Shown: positions 52,724-60,798, numbered from the stretch's first letter. The stretch: 64,000 nucleotides of DNA from CAXBDP01 sp964598395 (GCA_964598395.1 CAZRBW010000004.1:1-64000), one strand, 5' to 3'. Numbers and translations: made by a program. The notes: a model not told the origin generated them from the letters alone.

Positions 52724-54032
52724 TAATAAAAACTCTTACCCTTTTTATTCTCTTGTTATCAACTGCAATAACGGTAAAAATAAACTTGCCGTATTGAATT
52801 TTCTCACCAGCTCGTGGAATTTTGGCTAATAATTCGAGTAATAAACCTCCAAGCGATTCGCTATCACCTTTTACTTCCTCGAATATTTCTGGGTCTTCAT
52901 CTATAACTTTGCAGAAGTCGTTGAGAGAAACTTTTCCTTCGAAAATAAACGTGTTTACATCAAGCTTTTGATGGACAATCTGTTCATCATCAAATTCATC
53001 ATTGATTTCTCCTACAATTTCTTCAATAATATCTTCTAGTGTGATCAAGCCTTGGATTCCACCATATTCATCCACGACTAGCGCCATGTGTACACGCTTT
53101 TGCTGAAAATCGCCTAATAGGGTTTCCACTCTTTTGTTTTCAGGTACAAAAAATGAAGGTCTGAGTAATTCTTGCCATTTGAAGTGTTCATCCTTGTCAA
53201 TATGTGGCAAAAAGTCTTTTATGTATAAAATACCTTCGATTTTATCAATAGTCTCCTTATATACAGGCACCCTGCTAAATCCAGTCTTATTGATCTTGTC
53301 CATCAATTCATGAAAATCCAAATCATAATCGAAGGCGGTGATATCCATGCGGGAGGTCATTATTTGCTTCACTGTGAGGGAACCAAAATTTACAATTCCT
53401 TTAAGGATTTCTTTTTCCTCTTTGGTAGAGTTTCCAGCATCAGTAAGCTCCAATGCATGTGTAAGTTCATCCACTGATATATCATAACCTTTTGTTTCAA
53501 CCCGCTTTTCAATTATATCTCCCATGGAAATAAGAAACCATGATAGTGGTCTGAAAATGAAGTTCGCTATATTAAGAAATGGAGCAGTAGCTATTGCAAA
53601 CTTCATTTTATTTTGGTTCGCATAGATTTTTGGAGTTACCTCACCGAAGAAAACTATAGCGAAAGTGATAACTGCCGTAAGAATGGCTACCACGGAACCT
53701 TTGGCCGTTTCCAATCCATATAATTTCCAAGTGAAAAAAGTAGAAATGGTGACAATAGCAACATTCACCAAGTTATTAAGGATTAGAATAGTTGCTAAAA
53801 GCAATTTTGGCCTGCTTAATAATTGAGGAATTCTTCCCTTTCCGTTAGATGGATTTACTTGGCAATATTTTATTTCCTCTTGAGAAAGAGCGAAGAAGGC
53901 AACTTCTGAGCCTGAAATCAATGCTGATAGTGCTAGCAATAACACTAACACTATCACATTGAATAGTATAAATGAGGATATAGGCTCTTGTAGAACCTGC
54001 AATAATAGAAAACTCGAATCGGGGTCTTCCAA
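52683..54032 (-). CDS. gldE: Gliding-associated CorC/HlyC family protein GldE
   Basis: A 449-residue membrane protein with an N-terminal DUF21/CNNM domain of about four spans (LSALISGSEVAFFALSQEE; VAIVTISTFF; VFFGEVTPKIYANQ), two CBS domains in the middle (VKQIMTSRMDITAFD; VDEYGGIQGLITLEDIIEEIVGEI) and a C-terminal CorC/HlyC domain. Neighbouring gldD identifies it as GldE. The family is linked to metal-ion transport. The start appears to be TTG at 54032, since the next ATG is far inside the protein. It begins 25 nt after ssb. One octamer copy encodes MTSRMD. Confidence 0.92.
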   Translation of the reverse strand: MEDPDSSFLLLQVLQEPISSFILFNVIVLVLLLALSALISGSEVAFFALSQEEIKYCQVNPSNGKGRIPQLLSRPKLLLATILILNNLVNVAIVTISTFFTWKLYGLETAKGSVVAILTAVITFAIVFFGEVTPKIYANQNKMKFAIATAPFLNIANFIFRPLSWFLISMGDIIEKRVETKGYDISVDELTHALELTDAGNSTKEEKEILKGIVNFGSLTVKQIMTSRMDITAFDYDLDFHELMDKINKTGFSRVPVYKETIDKIEGILYIKDFLPHIDKDEHFKWQELLRPSFFVPENKRVETLLGDFQQKRVHMALVVDEYGGIQGLITLEDIIEEIVGEINDEFDDEQIVHQKLDVNTFIFEGKVSLNDFCKVIDEDPEIFEEVKGDSESLGGLLLELLAKIPRAGEKIQYGKFIFTVIAVDNKRIKRVRVFINADNSKSSSDFTD

Positions 54033-54057
54033 AGTATTTAGCTAATTTTTCTGCAAT

Positions 54058-54438
54058 TTAGAAAGGAAGATCGTCTTCTTCACTATTTGCACCCGAAGGT
54101 TGTCCTGAATTTCTTGGGGTTAGCATTTCTAAGGAAGTTACACGCACTTTTGTGGTGTATTTATTATTACCATCCTTGTCCTGCCAAGTATCAGTTTTCA
54201 ATTTTCCTTCGATATAAACTTTATCTCCTTTTTTCAGGTATTGTTCAGCAACTCCTGCCAAACCATCCCATAATTCTAGGCGATGCCATTCTGTGATTTC
54301 CTTTTTTTCACCGTTGCGGTCTTTATAACGTTCGGTCGTAGCGATGTTGAAGTTAGCAACCTTGGTGCCGCTGTCCAATGCTTTTACTTCTGGGTCCGCG
54401 CCCAAATTCCCTATAAGGATGACTTTGTTTACTGCCAT
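54058..54438 (-). CDS. ssb: Single-stranded DNA-binding protein
   Basis: A 126-residue SSB with one OB-fold (MAVNKVILIGNLGADPEV; ITEWHRLELW; KGDKVYIEGKLKTDTWQDKDG) and a short Gly/Ser/Asn linker ending in the acidic partner-binding tip EEDDLPF. It is a compact version of the family. It is located 12 nt after mutY and 25 nt before gldE, the order conserved across Bacteroidota. Confidence 0.96.
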   Translation of the reverse strand: MAVNKVILIGNLGADPEVKALDSGTKVANFNIATTERYKDRNGEKKEITEWHRLELWDGLAGVAEQYLKKGDKVYIEGKLKTDTWQDKDGNNKYTTKVRVTSLEMLTPRNSGQPSGANSEEDDLPF

Positions 54439-54450
54439 GATAGATTAAAT

Positions 54451-55518
54451 TTAGGTTAAAAATTGATTAAAAAAATTCTTGATCAATACAGATTTTGGCA
54501 AAGATTCTATTTCATCAGTTGAAAAGAATCCTGCATCACCTAAAGGTTCCTCTAAAAATTTCTCTTTATTATCAATATCGACCAAAAAGAATTTGGCATA
54601 AATCACCTGATGGGACAAGACATGCTTGAACTCAGGCATTTCAGATTTAAATATAATGGAATTTTTAAACAAATCAGAGCAATTAGCATAGTTTTTTAAT
54701 AATTCTAAATCCATTCTATTGGTTGTCTCTATCATTGGCAGATCATACAAGCCTTCCCATATATCTCCCTTGGGTCTTTTAATCATATAAATATGACTTC
54801 CCTTCTGCCAAATCAAATAGTGAAAAAATCTAGACCTTACTTTTACTTTTTTTCGCTTTACGGGTAATTCCGCTTGAGCTTGATTGGCAAAAGCAAAGCA
54901 TCCTCCTGCAAAAGGGCATTCACTACACAAGGGTTGGGATGGCTTGCAATGTAAAGCGCCAAACTCCATAATTGCTTGATTAAAAAGGTCAGGATTTTCA
55001 GCGGTAATTAATTGATTGCAAATATTTCTAATCGTAGTTTGTGTGCTATTTGCAGAAATATCGTCCCAAATACCAAAAAATCTGGTGATCACCCTCATTA
55101 CGTTTCCATCTACTACCGCCACTGGTTCTTTAAAAGCGAATGAGGCAATTGCGGCACCTGTGTATGCGCCCACGCCTTTCAGCTTTATTAATTCTAGATA
55201 GCTGTCAGGGAAATTATTATTCAATTCATGATGGATATGTTTTGCACAAGCATGCAAATTTCTCGCACGACTATAATAACCGAGCCCTTGCCACAATCTA
55301 AGAACCTCATTTTCATCTGCTAAAGCCAATTTATCAATCGTAGGAAATTTTTCAACAAAGGCTTCATAATAGGGCAAGCCTTGGGAAACTCGTGTTTGTT
55401 GAAGAATTATTTCAGAAAGCCAAATTTTATATGGGTCTTTAGTGTTTCTCCAAGGCAAATCACGCTTATTTACGTGGTACCAGCTAATCAAAATGTTGGA
55501 AAAATCATGTATTGCCAT
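54451..55518 (-). CDS. mutY: A/G-specific adenine glycosylase
   Basis: A 355-residue base-excision repair enzyme that removes adenine opposite 8-oxoguanine. The catalytic Glu is in WLSEIILQQTRV, the helix-hairpin-helix in LIKLKGVGAYTGAAI, and the catalytic Asp in AVVDGNVMRV. The 4Fe-4S cluster cysteines are spaced C-x6-C-x2-C-x5-C (CKPSQPLCSECPFAGGC). A NUDIX-like C-terminal domain recognises the oxidised base. I use ATG 55518 (MAIHDF); a TTG 21 bases upstream is less likely. It is divergent from HU and apparently first in the long minus-strand operon. Confidence 0.95.
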   Translation of the reverse strand: MAIHDFSNILISWYHVNKRDLPWRNTKDPYKIWLSEIILQQTRVSQGLPYYEAFVEKFPTIDKLALADENEVLRLWQGLGYYSRARNLHACAKHIHHELNNNFPDSYLELIKLKGVGAYTGAAIASFAFKEPVAVVDGNVMRVITRFFGIWDDISANSTQTTIRNICNQLITAENPDLFNQAIMEFGALHCKPSQPLCSECPFAGGCFAFANQAQAELPVKRKKVKVRSRFFHYLIWQKGSHIYMIKRPKGDIWEGLYDLPMIETTNRMDLELLKNYANCSDLFKNSIIFKSEMPEFKHVLSHQVIYAKFFLVDIDNKEKFLEEPLGDAGFFSTDEIESLPKSVLIKNFFNQFLT

Positions 55519-55536
55519 TTTATTCAAGAAGTTTTT

Positions 55537-55544
55537 CAAATATA
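55537..55544 (-). promoter_or_regulatory. -7 box of mutY
   Basis: The minus strand reads TATATTTG, a perfect TAnnTTTG, ending 18 bases before the mutY ATG. A second perfect match, TAGCTTTG, lies at 55555-55562. No well-spaced TTG upstream element was found for either, so the call is moderate. Confidence 0.45.
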
Positions 55545-55602
55545 TCTAGTCAATCAAAGCTACATTTTTATCAAATAGTTTTTTAAAAAGCAAGCTTCAT
55601 TG

Positions 55603-55610
55603 TACCTTTG
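55603..55610 (+). promoter_or_regulatory. -7 box of the HU operon
   Basis: TACCTTTG matches TAnnTTTG exactly, 56 bases before the HU start. The leader contains a small hairpin, cccaa/ttggg (55615-55629), followed by TTTT. No TTG was found at the usual spacing. Confidence 0.5.
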
Positions 55611-55666
55611 CCCTCCCAAAATCCTTGGGTTTTAGTTTATTAGGAAATTTCAAACGAATCAAAGAA

Positions 55667-55969
55667 GTGACTAAAGCAGAAGTAATCGCAGAAATTGCAG
55701 AGAAAACAGGCGTAGACAAATCAGATGTTAGTACTACGGTAGAAGCATTTTTCTCTGTTGTAAAATCCTCTTTATCAAAAGGTGAAAACATTTATGTTAG
55801 AGGATTTGGTAGCTTTGTAAATAAAAAAAGAGCTAAGAAAATTGCTAGAAACATCTCCAAAAACACGGCAATTGTAATTGATGAACATTATGTTCCAAGT
55901 TTCAAGCCTTCAAAGGTTTTTGTTGAAAAAATCAAAAGCAGCAAACTGGTAAATTCTAACGGGAAGTAA
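55667..55969 (+). CDS. HU/IHF family DNA-binding protein
   Basis: A 100-residue histone-like nucleoid protein. The helical dimer part (TKAEVIAEIAEKTGVDKSDV, then STTVEAFFSVVKSSL) is followed by the beta-arm region NIYVRGFGSFVNKKRA and a C-terminus with YVPSFKPSKVFVEKI, the usual Bacteroidota form. I take GTG 55667 as the start because homology begins with its first codon; the frame continues 14 codons upstream without homology. It is first in a run with the TPR protein, the mS38-like protein, rng and gldB. Its position beside mutY is conserved in the phylum. Confidence 0.93.
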   Translation: MTKAEVIAEIAEKTGVDKSDVSTTVEAFFSVVKSSLSKGENIYVRGFGSFVNKKRAKKIARNISKNTAIVIDEHYVPSFKPSKVFVEKIKSSKLVNSNGK

Positions 55970-55993
55970 CATTCTCGTCAGACGCTTAAACGA

Positions 55994-56830
55994 ATGTCAA
56001 AATTTCAGCTTATTCTAATTGTCTCTTCAATAATATTGGTGGCTATAATTTATAGTTTGCCTAAAGTTGTTGTAGATAACGAAGAAGCGGCGGGAGGAAG
56101 ACAGGCTAATGCTGTTGATCAAGAATTGGACATGGAGGCAGGCAAAACTATGCCTGCTCACATGTCGGATTTTTCTCAGGAAGAAAAAGAAGAAATTGCA
56201 CAGCTTCGAAATAAAGTTAGTAGTAGTGCAATTGCTTCAGAGATTAATGAGGCGGCAAATCAATTAGCGACCTTATATCAGAAGTATAGCCGTTTTGATA
56301 GCGCTGCTCATTATGCAGGGGTATTGGCAAATAACCAACCGACAGATGCTAATGTAAAGCAGGCTGCCTTTTTATATTTCGATGCATACAGTTTTTCTGT
56401 AGCACCGGAAAAAGTTAGATCAAATGCCGACAGGGCATCAGATTTACTAGGCAAAGTGCTAGAAAAAAATCCGAAGGACTTAGAAGCCAAAACAAGACTT
56501 GGTCTTATTCTCGTGAATTCGCCGCAGCCAATGCAGGGAATTATGATGGTAAGAGAAGTGTTAGAACAAGAGCCTGAAAATGAATTCGCTCTCTTCAATA
56601 TGGGATTACTTTCAATAGAATCGAGGCAATTCCCTAGAGCAGTTGAATACTTTGAGCGATACCAAGTTGTGAATCCTGAAAATGAAGAGGGTCAACTATA
56701 TCTAGCAATTAGTTATCTTGAGGCCGGAAACAAAAACAAAGCCCTTGAAAGCTTTGGCAGATTGAGGGAAAGGGCTTCTGATCCTGAAATGATCAGAACT
56801 ATCGATCAATACACAGAGAGATTAAAATAA
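55994..56830 (+). CDS. Membrane-anchored TPR protein
   Basis: A 278-residue protein with an N-terminal signal anchor (about residues 4-24, LILIVSSIILVAIIYSLPK) and an acidic linker, then tetratricopeptide repeats from about residue 80 to the end (NEAANQLATLYQKYSRFDSA; AKTRLGLILVNS; EFALFNMGLLSIESRQFPRA; GQLYLAISYLEAGNKNKAL). It probably scaffolds a complex at the inner membrane, on the periplasmic side. It lies 24 nt after HU in the same operon; similar TPR proteins sit between HU and rng in related genomes, as I recall. One octamer copy encodes EAAGGRQ. Confidence 0.88.
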   Translation: MSKFQLILIVSSIILVAIIYSLPKVVVDNEEAAGGRQANAVDQELDMEAGKTMPAHMSDFSQEEKEEIAQLRNKVSSSAIASEINEAANQLATLYQKYSRFDSAAHYAGVLANNQPTDANVKQAAFLYFDAYSFSVAPEKVRSNADRASDLLGKVLEKNPKDLEAKTRLGLILVNSPQPMQGIMMVREVLEQEPENEFALFNMGLLSIESRQFPRAVEYFERYQVVNPENEEGQLYLAISYLEAGNKNKALESFGRLRERASDPEMIRTIDQYTERLK

Positions 56831-56854
56831 TTTTTTAACAAAAACATTAATATT

Positions 56855-56944
56855 ATGCCTTGCGGTAAAAAAAGAAAAAGACATAAAATTGCTACTCACA
56901 AGAGAAAGAAGCGTCTAAGAAAAAACAGACATAAGAAAAAATAA
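56855..56944 (+). CDS. 29-residue basic protein, AURKAIP1/COX24 (mS38-like) domain
   Basis: A complete 29-codon gene, too short for normal gene finding: it begins MPCGKKRKRHKIATHK and ends in a Lys/Arg run before TAA. Roughly two thirds of the residues are Lys, Arg or His. This matches the tiny Bacteroidota proteins annotated with the AURKAIP1/COX24 C-terminal domain, the bacterial relatives of mitochondrial ribosomal protein mS38, usually found just before rng. A ribosomal role is inferred from that relation. It starts 24 nt after the TPR gene and is followed by two hairpins. Confidence 0.9.
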   Translation: MPCGKKRKRHKIATHKRKKRLRKNRHKKK

Positions 56945-56945
56945 T

Positions 56946-56998
56946 ACCTGATTTCAGGTGCAAAACCGTGCTTTTTAAAAAGGCACGGTTTTGCTGTT
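56946..56998 (+). terminator. Tandem hairpins between the mS38-like gene and rng
   Basis: A small stem, 56946-56950 with 56955-56959 (acctg/caggt), is followed by a perfect 12-bp stem, 56960-56971 with 56983-56994 (gcaaaaccgtgc/gcacggttttgc), 11-nt loop, then TGTTTTG. It looks like an intrinsic terminator that would lower or end readthrough into rng. Confidence 0.8.
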
Positions 56999-57052
56999 TT
57001 GCTCCAAATGGAGCAAGTATTTTTTCTATGTAAAACTTAATCCTTTACGACA

Positions 57053-58621
57053 TTGAGTAGCGAACTAATAATTAATTCTGCTCAAGATGGATGTCGTATA
57101 GCCCTTTTAAAAGACAAAAGCTTAATTGAGTATCACTACGATAAAGACGAAGATCGCTTTACAGTAGGAGATATTTACCTTGGGACAGTACGGAAAATAG
57201 TACCAGGACTTAACGCGGCCTTTATTGATATTGGATACGAGAAAGATGCCTTCCTCCACTATCAAGATTTAGGCCCACAGTTCAAGTCATTGGTAAAGTA
57301 CACCAAATTTGTACAAGGAAATAAAGATGCTACAGGTAAGCTAAGTGGTTTTAAAACAGACCAAGACATTGATAAGCTGGGGAAAATTTCCCAAGTTTTA
57401 TCTAAGGGTATGAAAATACCTGTGCAGGTTGTAAAAGAACCCATTTCTACAAAAGGACCACGACTTTCATGTGAGTTATCATTAGCGGGCAGGTACATGG
57501 TACTTGTGCCCTTTTCATCTGCTGTGAATATTTCGAAGAAAATATCGGAGCAAGCTGAAAGAAAAAGATTATCGCGCCTCATTTCATCCATAAAGCCAGA
57601 AGGCTTCGGTGTCATAATTAGAACAGTAGCTGAAAAAAAAGAGGTTGCTTTACTTGATAAAGATCTCAGACAACTACTTGAAAATTGGAACGAAGGAGTA
57701 GCTAAATTAATAAAAGCACAGCCTAAGGATAAAATAATTGGCGAAATGGGTCGTACATCTTCTTTATTAAGAGATGTATTGAATGAGTCATTTGATAGTA
57801 TTACTACAGATGATCAAAAAATTTATGATGAAGTAAAAGGGTTTATCCACAAGATTGCTCCTGACAAAGAGAAAATTGTCAAGATGTATAGCGGAAAGAC
57901 CAAGATTTTCGAACACTTTGGTGTAGAAAAGCAACTTAAAACACTATTTGGTCAGACCGTAAGCTTGGCGGGTGGTGGGTATCTCATCATCGAGCATACT
58001 GAGGCTCTTCATGTAATTGATGTCAATAGTGGTAATAAATCGAATGCTGAAGCTGATCAGGAAGCGAATGCCTGGTCTATAAATATGCAAGCAGCCAATG
58101 AAATCGCAAGGCAATTACGTCTAAGAGACATTGGTGGTATTATCGTTATCGATTTCATTGATATGAAAAGACCTGAAAATAAGCGAAAGCTTTATGATCA
58201 GATGAAATTCGAAATGGAATCGGACAGGTCTAAATTTACCATCCTCCCGCTTACTAAGTTTGGATTGATGCAGATTACTCGTCAAAGAGTAAGGCCAGAA
58301 ATGAATATAACCACGAAAGAGCTATGTGCTGCTTGTGGTGGTACAGGTAAAGTATCGGCAACACTTGGTATTGCCGATCAACTTGAGCAACATTTAGAAT
58401 ACTTACTTCTCAAACAAAATGAAAAGTCAGTATCTGTAATTGTTCACCCATATCTATACTCATATTTTACCAAAGGCTTCCCTTCAAAAAGGACTCGATG
58501 GTTTTTGAAATATAACCGATGGATACGAATTGTCCAAGATTCATCGTTAGGCCTTTCAGAATATAAATTCATCAACAAGTTTGGCGAAGAAGTTGAAATG
58601 CAGCTAGAATCTGCCGAATAA
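57053..58621 (+). CDS. rng: Ribonuclease G (Rne/Rng family)
   Basis: A 522-residue endoribonuclease involved in rRNA processing and mRNA decay. The S1 domain is near the N-terminus (VGDIYLGTVRKIVPGLNAAF, DAFLHYQDLG), with the catalytic metal site in HVIDVNSGN and GGIIVIDFIDMK. The zinc-link Cys pair is in ELCAACGGTGK. The start is TTG at 57053 (LSSELIINS), matching the usual N-terminus; no ATG fits. Its last base overlaps the gldB ATG (TAATG). One octamer copy encodes TILPLTK, just before the conserved KFGLMQITRQR. Confidence 0.95.
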   Translation: MSSELIINSAQDGCRIALLKDKSLIEYHYDKDEDRFTVGDIYLGTVRKIVPGLNAAFIDIGYEKDAFLHYQDLGPQFKSLVKYTKFVQGNKDATGKLSGFKTDQDIDKLGKISQVLSKGMKIPVQVVKEPISTKGPRLSCELSLAGRYMVLVPFSSAVNISKKISEQAERKRLSRLISSIKPEGFGVIIRTVAEKKEVALLDKDLRQLLENWNEGVAKLIKAQPKDKIIGEMGRTSSLLRDVLNESFDSITTDDQKIYDEVKGFIHKIAPDKEKIVKMYSGKTKIFEHFGVEKQLKTLFGQTVSLAGGGYLIIEHTEALHVIDVNSGNKSNAEADQEANAWSINMQAANEIARQLRLRDIGGIIVIDFIDMKRPENKRKLYDQMKFEMESDRSKFTILPLTKFGLMQITRQRVRPEMNITTKELCAACGGTGKVSATLGIADQLEQHLEYLLLKQNEKSVSVIVHPYLYSYFTKGFPSKRTRWFLKYNRWIRIVQDSSLGLSEYKFINKFGEEVEMQLESAE

Positions 58622-59610
58622 TGCGCAAGAATCTATTACTTTTTTTTATCATTGGGATGTCAGTTTTGGTTGCATGCTCAACCGAAACTGACTCCATTGA
58701 TACTAGCAATGTTAACTTAGAGGTGAAAATCACCAGACTGGAAAAGGAATTTTTCCAGCTCGATACCCAAGAAGATATTCTCAATTTCCTTGTTACTCAT
58801 GAAGATGTCTCCACCCAATTTTTGGGATATAATCCTGATGACATCGGGCTTATTGAGCAATTGCACAAGATGAGATACGATCCTGCAATTGGCGAACTCT
58901 ATGAAGAAACCCAAAGAGTTTTTGCAGACATGGCTGATTTTGAAAGCCAGCTAGAAGAAGCTTTTAAAAGAATCAAAGTATTATACCCCACATTTGAGCC
59001 ACCAAAGATTTATACTATGATCACCGGCATGGGAAGTGACTTATTAGTTACTGACAGTTTGGTAGTGATAGGGCTTGATTTCTTCTTAGGTGAAAACGCC
59101 AAATTCCGCCCAATTGATGTCCCAAATTATATTCTCCAACGCTACAATAAAGAATATATCATTCCCGCTATTATTACGCTAATTTCAGATAGGTTCAATA
59201 ATCTCGACCTTACTGAGAATGCAATGCTCAGCGAAATGATTTCTTATGGAAAGGCGTATTATTTCACTAAGCTGATATTACCTGCAGAACCTGATGCAAA
59301 TATAATTGCCTACACTAGCGAACAAGTAGCGGATATTAAAGAGAATGAAGCAGTAATCTGGGCACATTTCATTGACAAACAGCTTCTGTATGAATCCAGC
59401 CATTTTGAGAAAAATAAATACATGGGGGAAAGACCATTTGTTGCTGAAATTGGCAGAAGGTGTCCTGGTAGAATTGGCGCTTGGCTTGGCTGGAAAATCG
59501 TAAATGCCTATATGACCAAAAATGAGACAGTCTCTATACAAGAACTGATGAATACTGAAAGTAGTGAGATAATATTTTCAAACTCTGGCTATAGACCAGG
59601 TAGATTTTGA
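58621..59610 (+). CDS. gldB: Gliding motility lipoprotein GldB
   Basis: A 329-residue lipoprotein (SVLVAC, Cys near residue 19) matching GldB: an N-terminal VKITRLEKEFFQLDT, central PPKIYTMITGMGSDLLVTD with LVVIGLDFFLGENAKF, and the late GRRCPGRIGAWLGWKIV. GldB is required for gliding in Flavobacterium and the family has a zincin-like architecture. Translation is coupled to rng by the one-base stop/start overlap. Its end overlaps the convergent glycosyltransferase gene by 22 bp. Confidence 0.93.
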   Translation: MRKNLLLFFIIGMSVLVACSTETDSIDTSNVNLEVKITRLEKEFFQLDTQEDILNFLVTHEDVSTQFLGYNPDDIGLIEQLHKMRYDPAIGELYEETQRVFADMADFESQLEEAFKRIKVLYPTFEPPKIYTMITGMGSDLLVTDSLVVIGLDFFLGENAKFRPIDVPNYILQRYNKEYIIPAIITLISDRFNNLDLTENAMLSEMISYGKAYYFTKLILPAEPDANIIAYTSEQVADIKENEAVIWAHFIDKQLLYESSHFEKNKYMGERPFVAEIGRRCPGRIGAWLGWKIVNAYMTKNETVSIQELMNTESSEIIFSNSGYRPGRF

Positions 59611-60761
59611 ATAAATTGAATACTTGCTTCTATTTGAAGTTTTTTATCAAATTTCCCTTCTGCCAATTTTCTTGAATTAATTTGCGCTTCCGCCAGTCTA
59701 TTTGGGCTATTTACGAATGGCCCAATCGACTCAAAAAATTCCTCGAGATTTTCTGAATTGTAGGCAAATCCACAATCGTTTGCCTCTACCAAATCCTTCA
59801 TCCATCCCTTAAAATTAAGGATAATTAACTTCCCTGCAGCCAGTCCATCAAATAGCTTATTTGGACTACCAGTGTTTAGTATTGAAAATGGCGCATAGGA
59901 TACTAATACTGCATCCGAAGACTCTAAAAGCTCTTTTACTTCCCATTTGGAACTATGCTCTCTGAATTCAACATTTTTTAGATTGAGTGATTCTGCTTTT
60001 GCCATAAGCATTTCTCTCTCCGCTCCTTCACCCATCAGTACAAAGGTCAACTTGGGCATCTTTTCCAAAGCCAATGCCGCAAGATTCAAAAGGTTATCTA
60101 AACCATTAGCCCGGCCCATTGCGCCAATGTAGCTTATTCGAAAGACGCTAATTTCATCTTTTTTAACCTCCCGTCTAAAGCCAAAGCATTCGACATCAGC
60201 AAAATTTGTAATTGTGATTATTGGTTTCCTAATAACGCCCAGTGTTTTGCGAATCGCATTTTCAATTGACGGAGAAAGAGCGATTATCCCAGCTGCATTT
60301 TTGTAAATTCTTCTTTCCAATTTATACAACACAGACTTAAGCATAGGATTTCGAATATAGCCTAATTCAATTGGCGCATCTGGCCATAAATCACCAACCT
60401 CCACGATGTAAGGCTTTTTCAAAAACATGCCCAATGCGGGTACAGAAAGTGGGGTAGTAATTAGATAGAATAAATCGGTACTGGTAGTAAGAGATTTCGC
60501 AATGGAATATGCTTTTCTGGCAAAGGCTGTAAATGACTTTATTCTTTGCCAAAATTTAAAATGATTGTAATAAGGAATAGGCAGATAAATTACCCTAATG
60601 CCACCAATAACGAGCTCCTGTTGTTCAGATTTATTCCAAGAACTAATTACTTTCACTTCAAATCCACTTTCAACTAAGCCTTTTGCTAAATACCATGAGC
60701 GTATACCACCACCATCTTCAGGTGTTTTGAAATACTGATGGATAATGGTAACTCTATTCAT
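59589..60761 (-). CDS. Glycosyltransferase family 4
   Basis: A 390-residue GT-B fold glycosyltransferase. The N-terminal domain starts with IIHQYFKTPEDGGGIRSWYL, containing the acceptor-side glycine loop of GT4 enzymes. The C-terminal nucleotide-sugar domain has ISYIGAMGRANGLDNLL, FVLMGEGAEREMLM and NTGSPNKLFDGLAAGK, the last in the place of the Ex7E region. There is no membrane span. The acceptor and donor sugar are unknown. It follows nth on the same strand with a 37-nt gap containing one octamer. Confidence 0.9.
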   Translation of the reverse strand: MNRVTIIHQYFKTPEDGGGIRSWYLAKGLVESGFEVKVISSWNKSEQQELVIGGIRVIYLPIPYYNHFKFWQRIKSFTAFARKAYSIAKSLTTSTDLFYLITTPLSVPALGMFLKKPYIVEVGDLWPDAPIELGYIRNPMLKSVLYKLERRIYKNAAGIIALSPSIENAIRKTLGVIRKPIITITNFADVECFGFRREVKKDEISVFRISYIGAMGRANGLDNLLNLAALALEKMPKLTFVLMGEGAEREMLMAKAESLNLKNVEFREHSSKWEVKELLESSDAVLVSYAPFSILNTGSPNKLFDGLAAGKLIILNFKGWMKDLVEANDCGFAYNSENLEEFFESIGPFVNSPNRLAEAQINSRKLAEGKFDKKLQIEASIQFIQNLPGL

Positions 60762-60798
60762 ATGCGAAAGATAAAAACAAAAAAGCGGGAGGTTATGC

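Larger units (their letters stand above)
553..60792. repeat. Dispersed octamer family GCGGGAGG, 38 copies
   Basis: Plus-strand copies (GCGGGAGG) start at 553, 3804, 9546, 11902, 13725, 15121, 16369, 19611, 22264, 26110, 29718, 30825, 35220, 37867, 43521, 44949, 49602, 51554, 53349, 56090 and 60785. Minus-strand copies (CCTCCCGC) start at 779, 1935, 3842, 8588, 9806, 17331, 19030, 20805, 28758, 30435, 37192, 38844, 42028, 43541, 45507, 48245 and 58243. That is 21 and 17. Four are intergenic (3804, 9546, 20805, 60785) and the rest are in coding sequence in either orientation. The base after the motif is A or T in most copies and never C; otherwise the flanks are not conserved. With G and C near 20 percent each, about half a copy is expected by chance. 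Confidence 0.9.

Noticed and set aside
553..60792. GCGGGAGG as an FtsK-orienting (KOPS-like) sequence
   Set aside because: KOPS should be strongly polar along a replichore; here the two orientations are nearly equal over 64 kb. Genome-wide data could reopen this.
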